A stretch of 60,972 nucleotides of DNA from Lachnospiraceae bacterium. Its GTDB lineage: Bacteria > Bacillota > Clostridia > Lachnospirales > Lachnospiraceae. The stretch lies in NCBI GenBank assembly GCA_016288495.1, contig JAEEZH010000025.1, positions 1 through 60,972 of the forward strand, in the 5' to 3' direction. Numbering within the stretch: position 1 is the first letter of the stretch; every line of letters starts with the position of its first letter. The notes under the pieces are model-generated. The model saw only the letters and a list, made by a program, of their open reading frames with translations, was not told the DNA's origin and did no database searches. A program made the translations under genes and the position numbers. This document shows positions 43,096-51,745 of the stretch, piece by piece.

Positions 43096-46086
43096 CTATA
43101 TCACCTGCAAGAATACCTTTGCTATCCTGTACAGCCGCTGTGATGAGATCCTGTTTTCTCCGGGCGTCTCATCCTCCGCCTGCGATCTGCCGCTTTGCGA
43201 TGTTTCGGCTTTGGCTTCTTTCCGGATCCCGGTGTTTCCGGCAGTTCCTGTTTCGGCGCCTGTCAGAGACAGTCCCGGATTTCTCATGATACCGAAATTC
43301 TCCGACAGGGATTCACCGACAGCCGCAAAGGCTTCCTTAAGCTGTGCCTTCTTTTCCTGCAGGAAAGCCTCGCCCCATCTGTTATGTGCGATCATATATC
43401 CATTTATATCGTCACCATCCGGCTCAAACGTAACCTTAATGGCTCCATATTCTTCGGTTTGTGTGCTTATCTCCACGGAACTTTGCCCTGTACCCTTTAT
43501 CACCTTCAGGGAAACCGACGTCATTTCCCCGTCTATCTCCATCGGCACTTCATAATGCTCGGACCGGGACATTTCCCTTATCACCGAAATCTGCTCCTCC
43601 ATGAGCATAAGGGAACGAAGCTTCATCGAAGTCATATCGGCGCTTTCCATGGCAGCCTCTATATCCTTCCCTGCATCGTCAGTCAGATCCTCTATGGCTT
43701 TTTTGGCACCGTCCTCCGTTTCAAAATCCTCTATCATCTCTGCTATATTCAGCTGCCTGCCCATATCCGCCAGTCGCTTAAATACATCCCCTCTGTTATA
43801 AAGCAGTTCCTTCATGGCCGAAAGCGCCATGGGATTTGCTTCTATACCCGATGCTTCCAGGGCTTTAAGCACGCCCTCGTCCGTATCCATTGCCCTGCGT
43901 ACAAATTCAGATTCCTCTTTAAGGGCGGCTCTTTGGGCATCCAGATCTTCCTTTGCCGTGGCCGCTTCCCGGGATATCTCCCACATACCCTCCAAAGAAG
44001 TCTCCATGGTCAGCTCTCCCGACTTAAGGGCGTCCTTTATCTGACCCGGTTCCAGATCCTCCAGTATCTGACGGTTCTTATGTCTGTAATATTCGGGAGA
44101 AGAAAAGGCTGTGGAGATCTGGGCATCTATCTTCCGGATCCCCTCCGGGATCACCCTCTCTATTGAACCGAAATCATCATCCACATTATATTCCATACCG
44201 CCCTGCATCCTGCGGTTTCTGACAGAGGTCACCAGATTTTTGACGGAAAGCTCCGCCCCCTGATTGATAAGACTGCCTATGACCGCACCATCGGACTTCT
44301 CCACCTGTCTGAACAGCCGGTATATACCTATAAAACTCTCTTTTTCCTGCTCTGTTATGGAATTATTATGCTCCAGCTTTACCAGAAATCTGGCGTAACT
44401 TTCATTAAGGGATCCGGATTCATCATTATATTCATCCAGCCTGGACCTGAGACTGTCAATGCTCATGTTCAACGGATTTTCACCGGCTCTTATAAGCCTG
44501 AGCACCGCTCCCGGAGTAAGAGACTGCAGAACCCCCTGAACTTTCTCATCCGCCTGACGCATCCTGGAAATATTTTCCCCCGTGATCTCGGTATTATTAT
44601 AACCCAGGATCCTGACTGCCCTGCGATTTGATTCATTAAGCTCCTGTCCCAGATCCGAAAGTATATCATCCACATTGCCAAAGGCCTTTTTGATGCTGTC
44701 CCCCAGATCCCTGCGCACCTGCGTGCCCACAGCCTCATACGTTTCCTGTGCCCGCTCATATGCACCGGCACGTTGCATTCCCTTTTGATAAAGGTCGTCA
44801 AAAGTCAGATCAGACTCCGCCAGATCGGCTACCGTGTCTATGGGAACATACTCCATGACCGCTGCTCTGACCATGGTCTGCATATAAAGGGCCGGTGCCT
44901 GCTCTGCCTCACCCAGAAGCACTTTGGCGTTATCAAAGCTTTGTCCCGAATACTTTGCCATCAGGGACTCTTCCAGTTCCTTCAGGGAATCCACCCTGCT
45001 CATAATCGACTCTGTATCTATATAAAAATCACTCTTAAGCAGCAATCTGTTTGCCTCATTTGTCATCTGAAGCTGAGTCTCATAAAGCTGCCTCTCCTGA
45101 CGGATAAGGGAAAGCTCTGCGGCCTTTTTCCCTTCTGTCATCGCCTGTGCACCCATATGCAGCAGAGCGTCACCATCCGGTATGCTGAGGGCCTTTAAAC
45201 CCTCATACATGTTGAATCTGTCTGAGGTCAGCGGGATACCGTTTTTAAGAAGGATAACCGCGTCAGCCTTTGTTTCGGGATCCACTTCATACCCACTTTC
45301 CGTGATGACATTATCGATCTGGTCAACAAGCTGCGTCAGCTGGCCATCGTCCACAGACCTGCCACCGGGCACATATGAACCTGTCGACATCCGGGCCTGA
45401 TACACGTTGTACAGCGTGGGCTCCAGTTCATTATTGATCATATAGATGATACTTTGCTGCGACAGGCCGTCCCTGTTTACATCCGAAAGTCCGGCTGCCA
45501 GATCCAGCACCTCACGCAGCTGTTCTTCATTTGATGAGGTCACGGGCAGATCATTTTCCCTGAGGGCACGCTCTATACTGTCAGCGCTTACAGCAGCGCT
45601 GTCACCGGCTGCTGCCTCTATATCCGAAGAACTCAGATCATCATTATAACCTGCAATGACTGTCCCCGACTGAGCCAGTTTTGCCTTGATCTGATCCACG
45701 CAGGTGACCATTTCATCCGCATCCATGGTACCAGGGTGAAAGCCCTCCTTTTGCAGTTCCTTATAGTCTTCATCCGACATGGAATTGGACATAATGGCGT
45801 AATAATTATGCCGGACCGATGCATCCAGCATGTCGATACCCTGCAGCAGAGCGCCGCCCTGCTTTGCTTCCTCCCTGTCATCGCCGGAAAATAAACCCTT
45901 TCTGTCATACAGAGAACTGGCCGTTCCTTCGTTTTTTACCGTATGTGAATTATTCAGACTTAACGAAATACCTGAAAGCGAGGGCGACAAATGCTTTGTG
46001 CTGCCCACACTTTTATCCGATATGCCATGCTTCATTCCTTCCTCGGAAAGGGAAGGATTATTGATCCCGGAAAAATCTATCTTCAT
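43096..46086 (-). CDS. Large flagellar-locus protein with a FliK-like C-terminus
   Basis: A 996-residue soluble, mainly helical protein with no signal peptide. The first 60 residues are low complexity (SLSGISLSLNNSHTVKNEG), the centre is a long run of helices (EMIEDFETEDGAKKAIEDL), and residues about 850-950 form a beta-rich domain like the FliK (Flg_hook) C-terminus: EIDGEMTSVSLKVIKG, YGAIKVTFEPDG then EKKAQLKEAFAAVG. FliK controls hook length. It is the gene before flagellin and has a sigma-28-like promoter. I have a faint memory of a Lachnospiraceae-only DUF family in this spot (DUF6240) but cannot verify it. It may be a filament-length or hook ruler, or a chaperone. Confidence 0.6.
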   Translation of the reverse strand: MKIDFSGINNPSLSEEGMKHGISDKSVGSTKHLSPSLSGISLSLNNSHTVKNEGTASSLYDRKGLFSGDDREEAKQGGALLQGIDMLDASVRHNYYAIMSNSMSDEDYKELQKEGFHPGTMDADEMVTCVDQIKAKLAQSGTVIAGYNDDLSSSDIEAAAGDSAAVSADSIERALRENDLPVTSSNEEQLREVLDLAAGLSDVNRDGLSQQSIIYMINNELEPTLYNVYQARMSTGSYVPGGRSVDDGQLTQLVDQIDNVITESGYEVDPETKADAVILLKNGIPLTSDRFNMYEGLKALSIPDGDALLHMGAQAMTEGKKAAELSLIRQERQLYETQLQMTNEANRLLLKSDFYIDTESIMSRVDSLKELEESLMAKYSGQSFDNAKVLLGEAEQAPALYMQTMVRAAVMEYVPIDTVADLAESDLTFDDLYQKGMQRAGAYERAQETYEAVGTQVRRDLGDSIKKAFGNVDDILSDLGQELNESNRRAVRILGYNNTEITGENISRMRQADEKVQGVLQSLTPGAVLRLIRAGENPLNMSIDSLRSRLDEYNDESGSLNESYARFLVKLEHNNSITEQEKESFIGIYRLFRQVEKSDGAVIGSLINQGAELSVKNLVTSVRNRRMQGGMEYNVDDDFGSIERVIPEGIRKIDAQISTAFSSPEYYRHKNRQILEDLEPGQIKDALKSGELTMETSLEGMWEISREAATAKEDLDAQRAALKEESEFVRRAMDTDEGVLKALEASGIEANPMALSAMKELLYNRGDVFKRLADMGRQLNIAEMIEDFETEDGAKKAIEDLTDDAGKDIEAAMESADMTSMKLRSLMLMEEQISVIREMSRSEHYEVPMEIDGEMTSVSLKVIKGTGQSSVEISTQTEEYGAIKVTFEPDGDDINGYMIAHNRWGEAFLQEKKAQLKEAFAAVGESLSENFGIMRNPGLSLTGAETGTAGNTGIRKEAKAETSQSGRSQAEDETPGENRISSQRLYRIAKVFLQVI

Positions 46087-46127
46087 AAAGTGTGTCCTAT
46101 AAATGCTTATTTTGATCTACACTATCT

Positions 46128-46155
46128 TAATCGGATATTTTCCCGATTTACTTAA
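46128..46155 (-). promoter_or_regulatory. Possible sigma-28 promoter of the 996-residue gene and flagellin
   Basis: On the minus strand TTAAGTAA (46148-46155), 12 bases and TCCGATTA (46128-46135). It shares the CCGAT core but matches less well, and the spacer is one base longer than the flaG promoter. Confidence 0.4.
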
Positions 46156-46198
46156 CATCTGCGTTATCTGCACATTATTCTGCCCGTCCTTATCAACA

Positions 46199-46227
46199 CA
46201 AAAAAACACCCCGGTAAAACCGGGGTG
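46199..46227 (-). terminator. Terminator after the 65-residue gene
   Basis: CACCCCGG (46207-46214) pairs with CCGGGGTG (46220-46227) and is followed on the minus strand by a seven-base T-run. Confidence 0.92.
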
Positions 46228-46241
46228 ATAAAAAACTCACA

Positions 46242-46439
46242 TCAAAGGGATATATCGAATTTAGCCTGCTCCAGATTCTTCTCAAATGTAAGATCCTGGG
46301 TCTGTGCATTCTGTGCCTGACGCTCCAGATAATCCATATCCCTTGTCTTTGGTGCTTTGACAGCGTCCTGATTCCTGTTTATATTGTTTGTCCTGTAAAA
46401 ATCGATAAACGGATTCGATCCTATAGGCCCGATTCTCAT
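46242..46439 (-). CDS. Small protein of unknown function (65 residues)
   Basis: A 65-residue polar protein with its own SigA promoter and a strong terminator, so it forms a single-gene unit. It begins MRIGPIGSNPFIDFYRTNNI and ends in a helix rich in Glu and Gln (LERQAQNAQTQDLTFEKNLE). GGGGAG lies near the ATG. It has no known family that I recognise. Its place next to the flagellin operon and its N-terminus, similar in style to export-type flagellar proteins (unfolded, Asn/Ile-rich), suggest but do not prove a motility role. Confidence 0.75.
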   Translation of the reverse strand: MRIGPIGSNPFIDFYRTNNINRNQDAVKAPKTRDMDYLERQAQNAQTQDLTFEKNLEQAKFDISL

Positions 46440-46500
46440 GACTGACTCCCCAATTACTGCTTTTTTCGGTCAATAAAACTACTTGAAACCTACGTGAAAA

Positions 46501-46529
46501 ATTATACTCCAACTGTAGACAGATTTCAA
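46501..46529 (-). promoter_or_regulatory. SigA promoter of the 65-residue gene
   Basis: On the minus strand TTGAAA (46524-46529), 17 bases and TATAAT (46501-46506), 60 bases before the ATG. Confidence 0.8.
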
Positions 46530-46662
46530 GCATTTTTTTTGAAAAAAACACAATATTTAGTCTGAAAATCGAAAAAATCGATATCCGGCACCATATGTAG
46601 TATACATAACAACCGGGTATCTTTCCTTTGACCGGCCGGCTGCAGACACTCCGGGCTCAGCG

Positions 46663-48558
46663 TCAGAACTTCAGCACTACCGCTCCGTAAGGGGCCAGGG
46701 GTACATTCACTGACCAGGGTCTGTTATCCCAGGGGATCTCCTGGGCTGTATACGTTTTGGGAAGCACCTTTCCGCTGCCTCCGTAGCACTTGTCATCGGA
46801 GGAGAGCAACAGCTTATATTTAGTATTCTGCGGTACTCCTACCCTGAATTCATTCCTCTCCATGGGAGTGAAGTTTATGATGAACAGCAGATTATCCTTT
46901 CCGTTCTCACTCTTTCTGAAGAAGGTATATATACTGTTCTGGGTATCATCGGCATTGATCCATTCAAAGCCGTTGTTGTTATTGTCATTTTCATACAGAC
47001 AGGGATATTTGTTGTAGAGCTTGAGCAGCTTGCCCACATAATCATGCATTCCCCGGTGCATATCCTCGCCCAAAAGGAACCAGTCCAGCTCCCTTTCTTC
47101 GCTCCATTCCCTCTTCTGAGCAAAATCCTGGCCCATGAAAAGAAGCTTCTTTCCGCAATGTCCGAACATGAATGTATATCCTGCCCTCAGATTTGCGAAT
47201 TTATCCACCTCATAACCGGGCATCTTGTTCAGCATGGAACACTTCAGATGAACCACCTCGTCATGTGACAGCACCAGGATATAATTCTCCGCACCGTTGT
47301 AACTCATGGCAAAGGTCATCTTATAATGACTGCCCTTTCTGAAAAAGGGATCCAGCTTCATATAATCACAGAAATCATGCATCCAGCCCATGTTCCACTT
47401 AAAGGTGAAGCCCAGACCGTTGTCCTCGGGAGGAGCGGTCACCTTAGGCCAGGCAGTAGACTCCTCGGCTATGGTGATGGCACCGGGAACCCTGGTCCTT
47501 ATTATGGAATTCAGATGCTTAAAGAACTCTATAGCCTCCAGGTTTTTATTCTCACCGTATTTATTTGCTACCCACTGACCGGAATTCTTGCCATAATCCA
47601 GATACAGCATGGATGCCACGGCATCTACCCTCAGTCCGTCCACATGGAACTCGGTCAGCCAGAAAAGTGCATTGGCGATGAGGAAATTCTTCACCTCATT
47701 TTTTTCGTAATCAAATATCTTCGTGCCCCAATCGGGATGCTCTCCCTTTCTGGGATCCGCATATTCATACAGCGGCTCTCCGTCAAAATCGGCCAGTCCG
47801 TGTACGTCTCTGGGGAAGTGGGCAGGTACCCAGTCCAGAATTACGCCGATCTTTGCCTTATGAAGGGAATCCACCAGATACATAAAGTCTTCCGGAGTCC
47901 CGTATCTGGAAGTAGGCGCATAATAACCCGTCACCTGATATCCCCAGGACCCGTCATAGGGATATTCCGCTATGCCCATAAGCTCTACATGAGTATAATT
48001 CATCTGCTTAAGATACTCTATCAGCCTGTCGGCAAAAAGACGATAATTGTAAAAGCCCTCGGCCTCCGGAACAGGATGTCTCATCCAGGAACCGATGTGG
48101 CACTCATATATAGCCATGGGGATCTTCTGGACATCCTTTTTCATACGGTCAGACATCCACTTTTTATCACCCCATTTATAACCGGTGATATCGGTGACCC
48201 TGGATGCCGTGCCGGGACGCAGTTCCGCCTCATTACCATAGGGATCGCTCTTATATATGCCCTGACCCTTTGAACCGATAACAAAATATTTATACAAAGC
48301 TCCCTTTTTTACACCGGGAATAAATATCTGCCAGATCCCCACAGGCTCCAGCCTCTCCATGGGATGCACATCGGTCTGCCATTCGTTAAACTCACCCACC
48401 ACGCTCACATACTGGGCATGGGGAGCCCAGACAGCAAAATAGACACCGTCCTCTCCATCCTGAGTGGAAAGGTGGGCGCCTAATTTTTTGTATATCTCAT
48501 AGTGAATACCTTCACCGAAATAGTACTGATCCATTTCGGATATATATACCTTTTCCAT
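46663..48558 (-). CDS. glgB: 1,4-alpha-glucan branching enzyme GlgB
   Basis: A 631-residue GH13/CBM48 enzyme that makes alpha-1,6 branches in glycogen. I start it at the ATG at 48558 (GGGAGGGATC before it); the reading to 48585 lacks a site. The CBM48 has YFAVWAPHAQYVSVVGEFNE. The catalytic barrel shows DWVPAHFP, GLRVDAVASMLYLDYG (nucleophile Asp), IAEEST (acid Glu) and LSHDEVVH. Length is normal for the family. It is 33 bases after the 969-residue gene and probably co-transcribed with it. No other glg genes are in the window. Confidence 0.97.
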   Translation of the reverse strand: MEKVYISEMDQYYFGEGIHYEIYKKLGAHLSTQDGEDGVYFAVWAPHAQYVSVVGEFNEWQTDVHPMERLEPVGIWQIFIPGVKKGALYKYFVIGSKGQGIYKSDPYGNEAELRPGTASRVTDITGYKWGDKKWMSDRMKKDVQKIPMAIYECHIGSWMRHPVPEAEGFYNYRLFADRLIEYLKQMNYTHVELMGIAEYPYDGSWGYQVTGYYAPTSRYGTPEDFMYLVDSLHKAKIGVILDWVPAHFPRDVHGLADFDGEPLYEYADPRKGEHPDWGTKIFDYEKNEVKNFLIANALFWLTEFHVDGLRVDAVASMLYLDYGKNSGQWVANKYGENKNLEAIEFFKHLNSIIRTRVPGAITIAEESTAWPKVTAPPEDNGLGFTFKWNMGWMHDFCDYMKLDPFFRKGSHYKMTFAMSYNGAENYILVLSHDEVVHLKCSMLNKMPGYEVDKFANLRAGYTFMFGHCGKKLLFMGQDFAQKREWSEERELDWFLLGEDMHRGMHDYVGKLLKLYNKYPCLYENDNNNNGFEWINADDTQNSIYTFFRKSENGKDNLLFIINFTPMERNEFRVGVPQNTKYKLLLSSDDKCYGGSGKVLPKTYTAQEIPWDNRPWSVNVPLAPYGAVVLKF

Positions 48559-48590
48559 GATCCCTCCCGATATATATTTACACAAATACT

Positions 48591-51500
48591 TTATTTCACA
48601 AAATTAGATTCTCTCAAGATTATCAAATCGTTTTCATCATAACGTTTTGCAAACAGGATATTCTTGAGAAGCACGAGGTTCTTTTTATCCACGTTGTTCA
48701 TGGCGGCATCCATGATCTCCTCCACTTCCTTCGTGGTGACAAAGTGGGTAGAAGTCTGAAGCTCGTCTATCCTGGAATGAAGCGCCAGTACACCCATATC
48801 ATCTATGGTATATTCTCTTTCCAGCGCATAGTGCTTTGCATATTCCACCAGATCGTTATTTGAATATGTGGGCACTTCTATCACTGCCGGGAACATATTC
48901 GAGAAATATGATCTCATGGCTGAAAGCTTTTTGATCTCGTTCTTTTCATCCTCCAGAATGATGATCATATGTATGGTAGGATGATTCACTGCCTTGGCAA
49001 GGGTATCAAGGGAATTCACCGTCAGACGGCCGGCGTTCTCTATCACCAGAGCTCCGTTATTGAGCTTGGGGATAGCCTTTCTGATATCCTTGGAATTCAG
49101 GACATTTGCATCTATCTTTCTCATATCACCGGTGAAATCCATATCATTATTCTTCATGAATCTGGATACACCCATAGCCACTTCCAGTCTGACAGCTTTT
49201 TCATTTCCGCTGATCACCACATTACCTATGGCAGCTTTCATGTTGCACTGTGCCAGTGCGCGCTTAATACGTCCCTTAAGCTTCCTGATATGGAGCACAT
49301 CTCCGAAATCGGCTTCCAGATAGGAATCGTCTATATCAAGCTCCTGCTCCGATGCATCGGCACTGTCAGCCTCATCATCCACAGGCTCTTCTTCGGTATA
49401 AGCCTCTTCTCCCTCAAAGGCGGCGTCAAAACCGGGAAGCTCACCTGTGGCAAAATCGTCTGTGGGGATCTGTGAAGTATCAAATCTGTTCTGATCCTGA
49501 TATGCATTCTCATCAGCATAGGCCATATCCTGATCCTGATATGCGTTCTCATCAGCATAGGCCATATCCTGGTCCTGATATGCGTTCTCATCAGCATAGG
49601 CCATATCCTGATCGGGATATACATTCTCATCGGCATAAGCCATATCCTGATCCTGATATGCGTTCTCATCGGCATAGGCCATATCCTGATCCTGATATGC
49701 ATCCTCACCGGCAAAAGCTCCGACGGGCTGTTCATCCTCAATCTCGGGGATCTCCTCAACCCCCTCCTGATACTCTTCCCGGGAAATATCATATGCAGGC
49801 AGCTCCGTAGTCATCCCTCTGGAAACAAAATCCTCGGGAGCGGGAGCATCCTTCATGGCACTCATATAAGGAAGCTCACCTGTATTGTAACCTTCCTTAA
49901 GCATAGCCAGATTCTTACGGGTCTTTTCCACATCCTCCTCGGGAAGGACCACATCCTTTTCTATCTGCTCCACAGTGGGAAGCTCACCCGTTATCCTGGG
50001 AAGAATGGCTTCCAGTTCACTGGCAATATTGTTAGTCTGCTCCAGATTCTTTCGCTTGGCGTCCGCTATCCTCCGACGCTGGCTCTCTTTTCTCTGCTCT
50101 TCCCATTCACTCAGGAAACCGGACATATTTATCTGGCCCGTGATCTGTTTTTCCACGGATTCGGGCTCAGGGATCATCATACTGATCTGGCCGTCATCAT
50201 CCTGGGAAAGCATGCTGTTCACCGCATTCTCCCTGACGGGTGCGATACCGTCAGGCGCACCGGATCCAAGCACGCTGGTCTTTGTATGTCTGGTAGCTCC
50301 GGAAGGCGCATAGCCCGATACCGGCTTGACTACCGGCTGTATGTTTTCGGGGACGTTTGAAAAATAATTCTCCCCTTCATCCTCATCATAGACCATACGG
50401 CCCGTGGCCCTGATATCATTAAGAACAGCCTCATTTAAAGCGGCTGCATCCTCCTCCGCAAAAGCAAGAGCGGCAGTCCTCTCCCTGAAGAAAGTCTCCT
50501 CCTGGGTCTGCAGATCCCCCGTATTAAGGGAATCTCCGTCCTGAGACTGAAGGGTAAGTCCCTCAGGAACCTGCTCCTCCTGACTCTTAAACCACTCCTT
50601 CACATTTTCGGACAGATCAGCCTGAATGTTCATGGTGCTGAATTTGTCCCCGGAAAGCTGTTTAACCTGTATATCGTCCTCCAAAGCCGCAGCCGGAGCC
50701 TCCGTGCCCGCTGCCGCCGGCGGAGCGGTCTGTGATACCGGCGAAGGCTCATTCATATCCTCACCGGGATCCGCAATATATTCATCGCCCTCATATCCGG
50801 CATCTTCGGCTTCATCCTCATAGATCCCGGCATCCTCTTCATATCCGGCCATCTCTTCGGCAGGAAAGACCTCTCCGGACTCCAGTCTCTGGATATGCTT
50901 TTGCTTCTCCTGCTGCATGGATGTCAGGGGCTTATGCTCCTGCTTTAACTCCATGGCCTGCAAAATAGTACGGTTATCCGTGGACATCAGGATGATGTCA
51001 TCACACTCCTGAACGCACTTCTGGGCAGAGCCTACCAGATTGTACAGCTTTGCCAGTTCCAGATTCCATTTACCCGGCTCGTCCTCTACCTTTTTGTACT
51101 CTTCCAGAAGAGCAATGCGCTCTTCATAACTTACCTCTTCATACTTGTATAACAGATATTTAAGGATATAAGTCTGGGCACTGCCGGGAGCCATACGCTC
51201 ATATATCCGCTGGTAATTTACCGCATTTACCAGATCATCCAGCTTGAGGGAAAGCTTGCAGAGAGATGACACCACATGTCTGGATTCAGGATTTTTATTA
51301 TAAGCAAGAAGCATGATATCCCTGGCATCCTCGTATCTGCGGTTTGCGGCATATATCTCGCTCACCATGCAAAGAGTCCGGAGCTTCTGGACCTTACGCC
51401 AGTTAATGATATCACAAACCTCCATAGCCTCTTCGAAGCTATGCTCCCTGACCAGTGATTCTATCTGCTCTAATCTGATATTGTATTCCTTCTTATCCAC
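48591..51500 (-). CDS. TPR protein with 13-residue repeats and a degenerate AAA+ C-terminus
   Basis: A 969-residue protein started at the GTG at 51500 (GAGG eight bases before; the first GTG at 51509 has no site). Residues about 1-180 are TPR-like helices. The middle (about 200-700) is acidic and disordered and includes six 13-residue repeats (DENAYQDQDMAYA) coded at about 49491-49714. The last 250 residues look like an AAA+ domain: VVISGNEKAVRLEVAMGVS stands where Walker A should be but lacks GKT, and NGALVIENAGRL matches a degraded Walker B. It precedes glgB. I do not recognise the whole. A scaffold or sensor is plausible. Confidence 0.7.
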   Translation of the reverse strand: MDKKEYNIRLEQIESLVREHSFEEAMEVCDIINWRKVQKLRTLCMVSEIYAANRRYEDARDIMLLAYNKNPESRHVVSSLCKLSLKLDDLVNAVNYQRIYERMAPGSAQTYILKYLLYKYEEVSYEERIALLEEYKKVEDEPGKWNLELAKLYNLVGSAQKCVQECDDIILMSTDNRTILQAMELKQEHKPLTSMQQEKQKHIQRLESGEVFPAEEMAGYEEDAGIYEDEAEDAGYEGDEYIADPGEDMNEPSPVSQTAPPAAAGTEAPAAALEDDIQVKQLSGDKFSTMNIQADLSENVKEWFKSQEEQVPEGLTLQSQDGDSLNTGDLQTQEETFFRERTAALAFAEEDAAALNEAVLNDIRATGRMVYDEDEGENYFSNVPENIQPVVKPVSGYAPSGATRHTKTSVLGSGAPDGIAPVRENAVNSMLSQDDDGQISMMIPEPESVEKQITGQINMSGFLSEWEEQRKESQRRRIADAKRKNLEQTNNIASELEAILPRITGELPTVEQIEKDVVLPEEDVEKTRKNLAMLKEGYNTGELPYMSAMKDAPAPEDFVSRGMTTELPAYDISREEYQEGVEEIPEIEDEQPVGAFAGEDAYQDQDMAYADENAYQDQDMAYADENVYPDQDMAYADENAYQDQDMAYADENAYQDQDMAYADENAYQDQNRFDTSQIPTDDFATGELPGFDAAFEGEEAYTEEEPVDDEADSADASEQELDIDDSYLEADFGDVLHIRKLKGRIKRALAQCNMKAAIGNVVISGNEKAVRLEVAMGVSRFMKNNDMDFTGDMRKIDANVLNSKDIRKAIPKLNNGALVIENAGRLTVNSLDTLAKAVNHPTIHMIIILEDEKNEIKKLSAMRSYFSNMFPAVIEVPTYSNNDLVEYAKHYALEREYTIDDMGVLALHSRIDELQTSTHFVTTKEVEEIMDAAMNNVDKKNLVLLKNILFAKRYDENDLIILRESNFVK
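49491..49714 (-). repeat. Tandem 39-bp coding repeat, about six copies
   Basis: Period 39 bp, encoding DENAYQDQDMAYA with small changes (one copy has VYP). Copies are very alike at the DNA level (CCTGATATGCGTTCTCATCA and its variants), so the array is recent and could change in number by slippage. Not a CRISPR: the spacers are also repeated and the frame is kept. Confidence 0.92.
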
Positions 51501-51542
51501 CTGTGTCACCTCGGCAAACTACATATCTTCACAATCCATACA

Positions 51543-51571
51543 AGTTTACCACACACAACATCTTGTGTCAA
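51543..51571 (-). promoter_or_regulatory. SigA promoter of the repeat-protein/glgB operon
   Basis: On the minus strand TTGACA (51566-51571), 17 bases and TAAACT (51543-51548), 43 bases before the GTG start. Confidence 0.75.
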
Positions 51572-51631
51572 AGAAATTATTACCTAACTACATATAAGTT
51601 TCCGGATCCGTCGGATTTTTCTTTTCAGGTA

Positions 51632-51703
51632 TTATTTTGTACCGAAGATCCTGTCTCCGGCGTCTCCCAGACCGGCAGCATCAGCCGCCGGCTTCGATCG
51701 CCC
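51632..51703 (-). pseudogene. upp: Remnant of the 3' end of upp (uracil phosphoribosyltransferase)
   Basis: On the minus strand the frame ending at the TAA at 51632-51634 reads GLGDAGDRIFGTK. This is the well-known C-terminus of uracil phosphoribosyltransferase. Upstream only SKPAADAA continues before an in-frame TAG at about 51706; the rest of the gene is missing. It lies 43 bases after the acyl ligase stop and before the promoter of the next operon. It is a relic, for instance of gene loss or of an integration event that copied the gene end. Confidence 0.7.
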
Positions 51704-51745
51704 CTAAAGATACACTCATTTCTTTTCTCCGGATAAAACCACACT

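Noticed and set aside
47326-48273. Long plus-strand open frame (315 residues) antisense to glgB
   Set aside because: It mirrors a well-supported gene on the other strand and has no domain or ribosome site.
49491-49714. Possible CRISPR array because of regular 39-bp repeats
   Set aside because: There are no unique spacers; the units are continuous coding repeats in frame with the long gene.
49352-49810. His/Pro-rich repetitive frame antisense to the repeat region
   Set aside because: It arises from the 39-bp repeat in the other strand.
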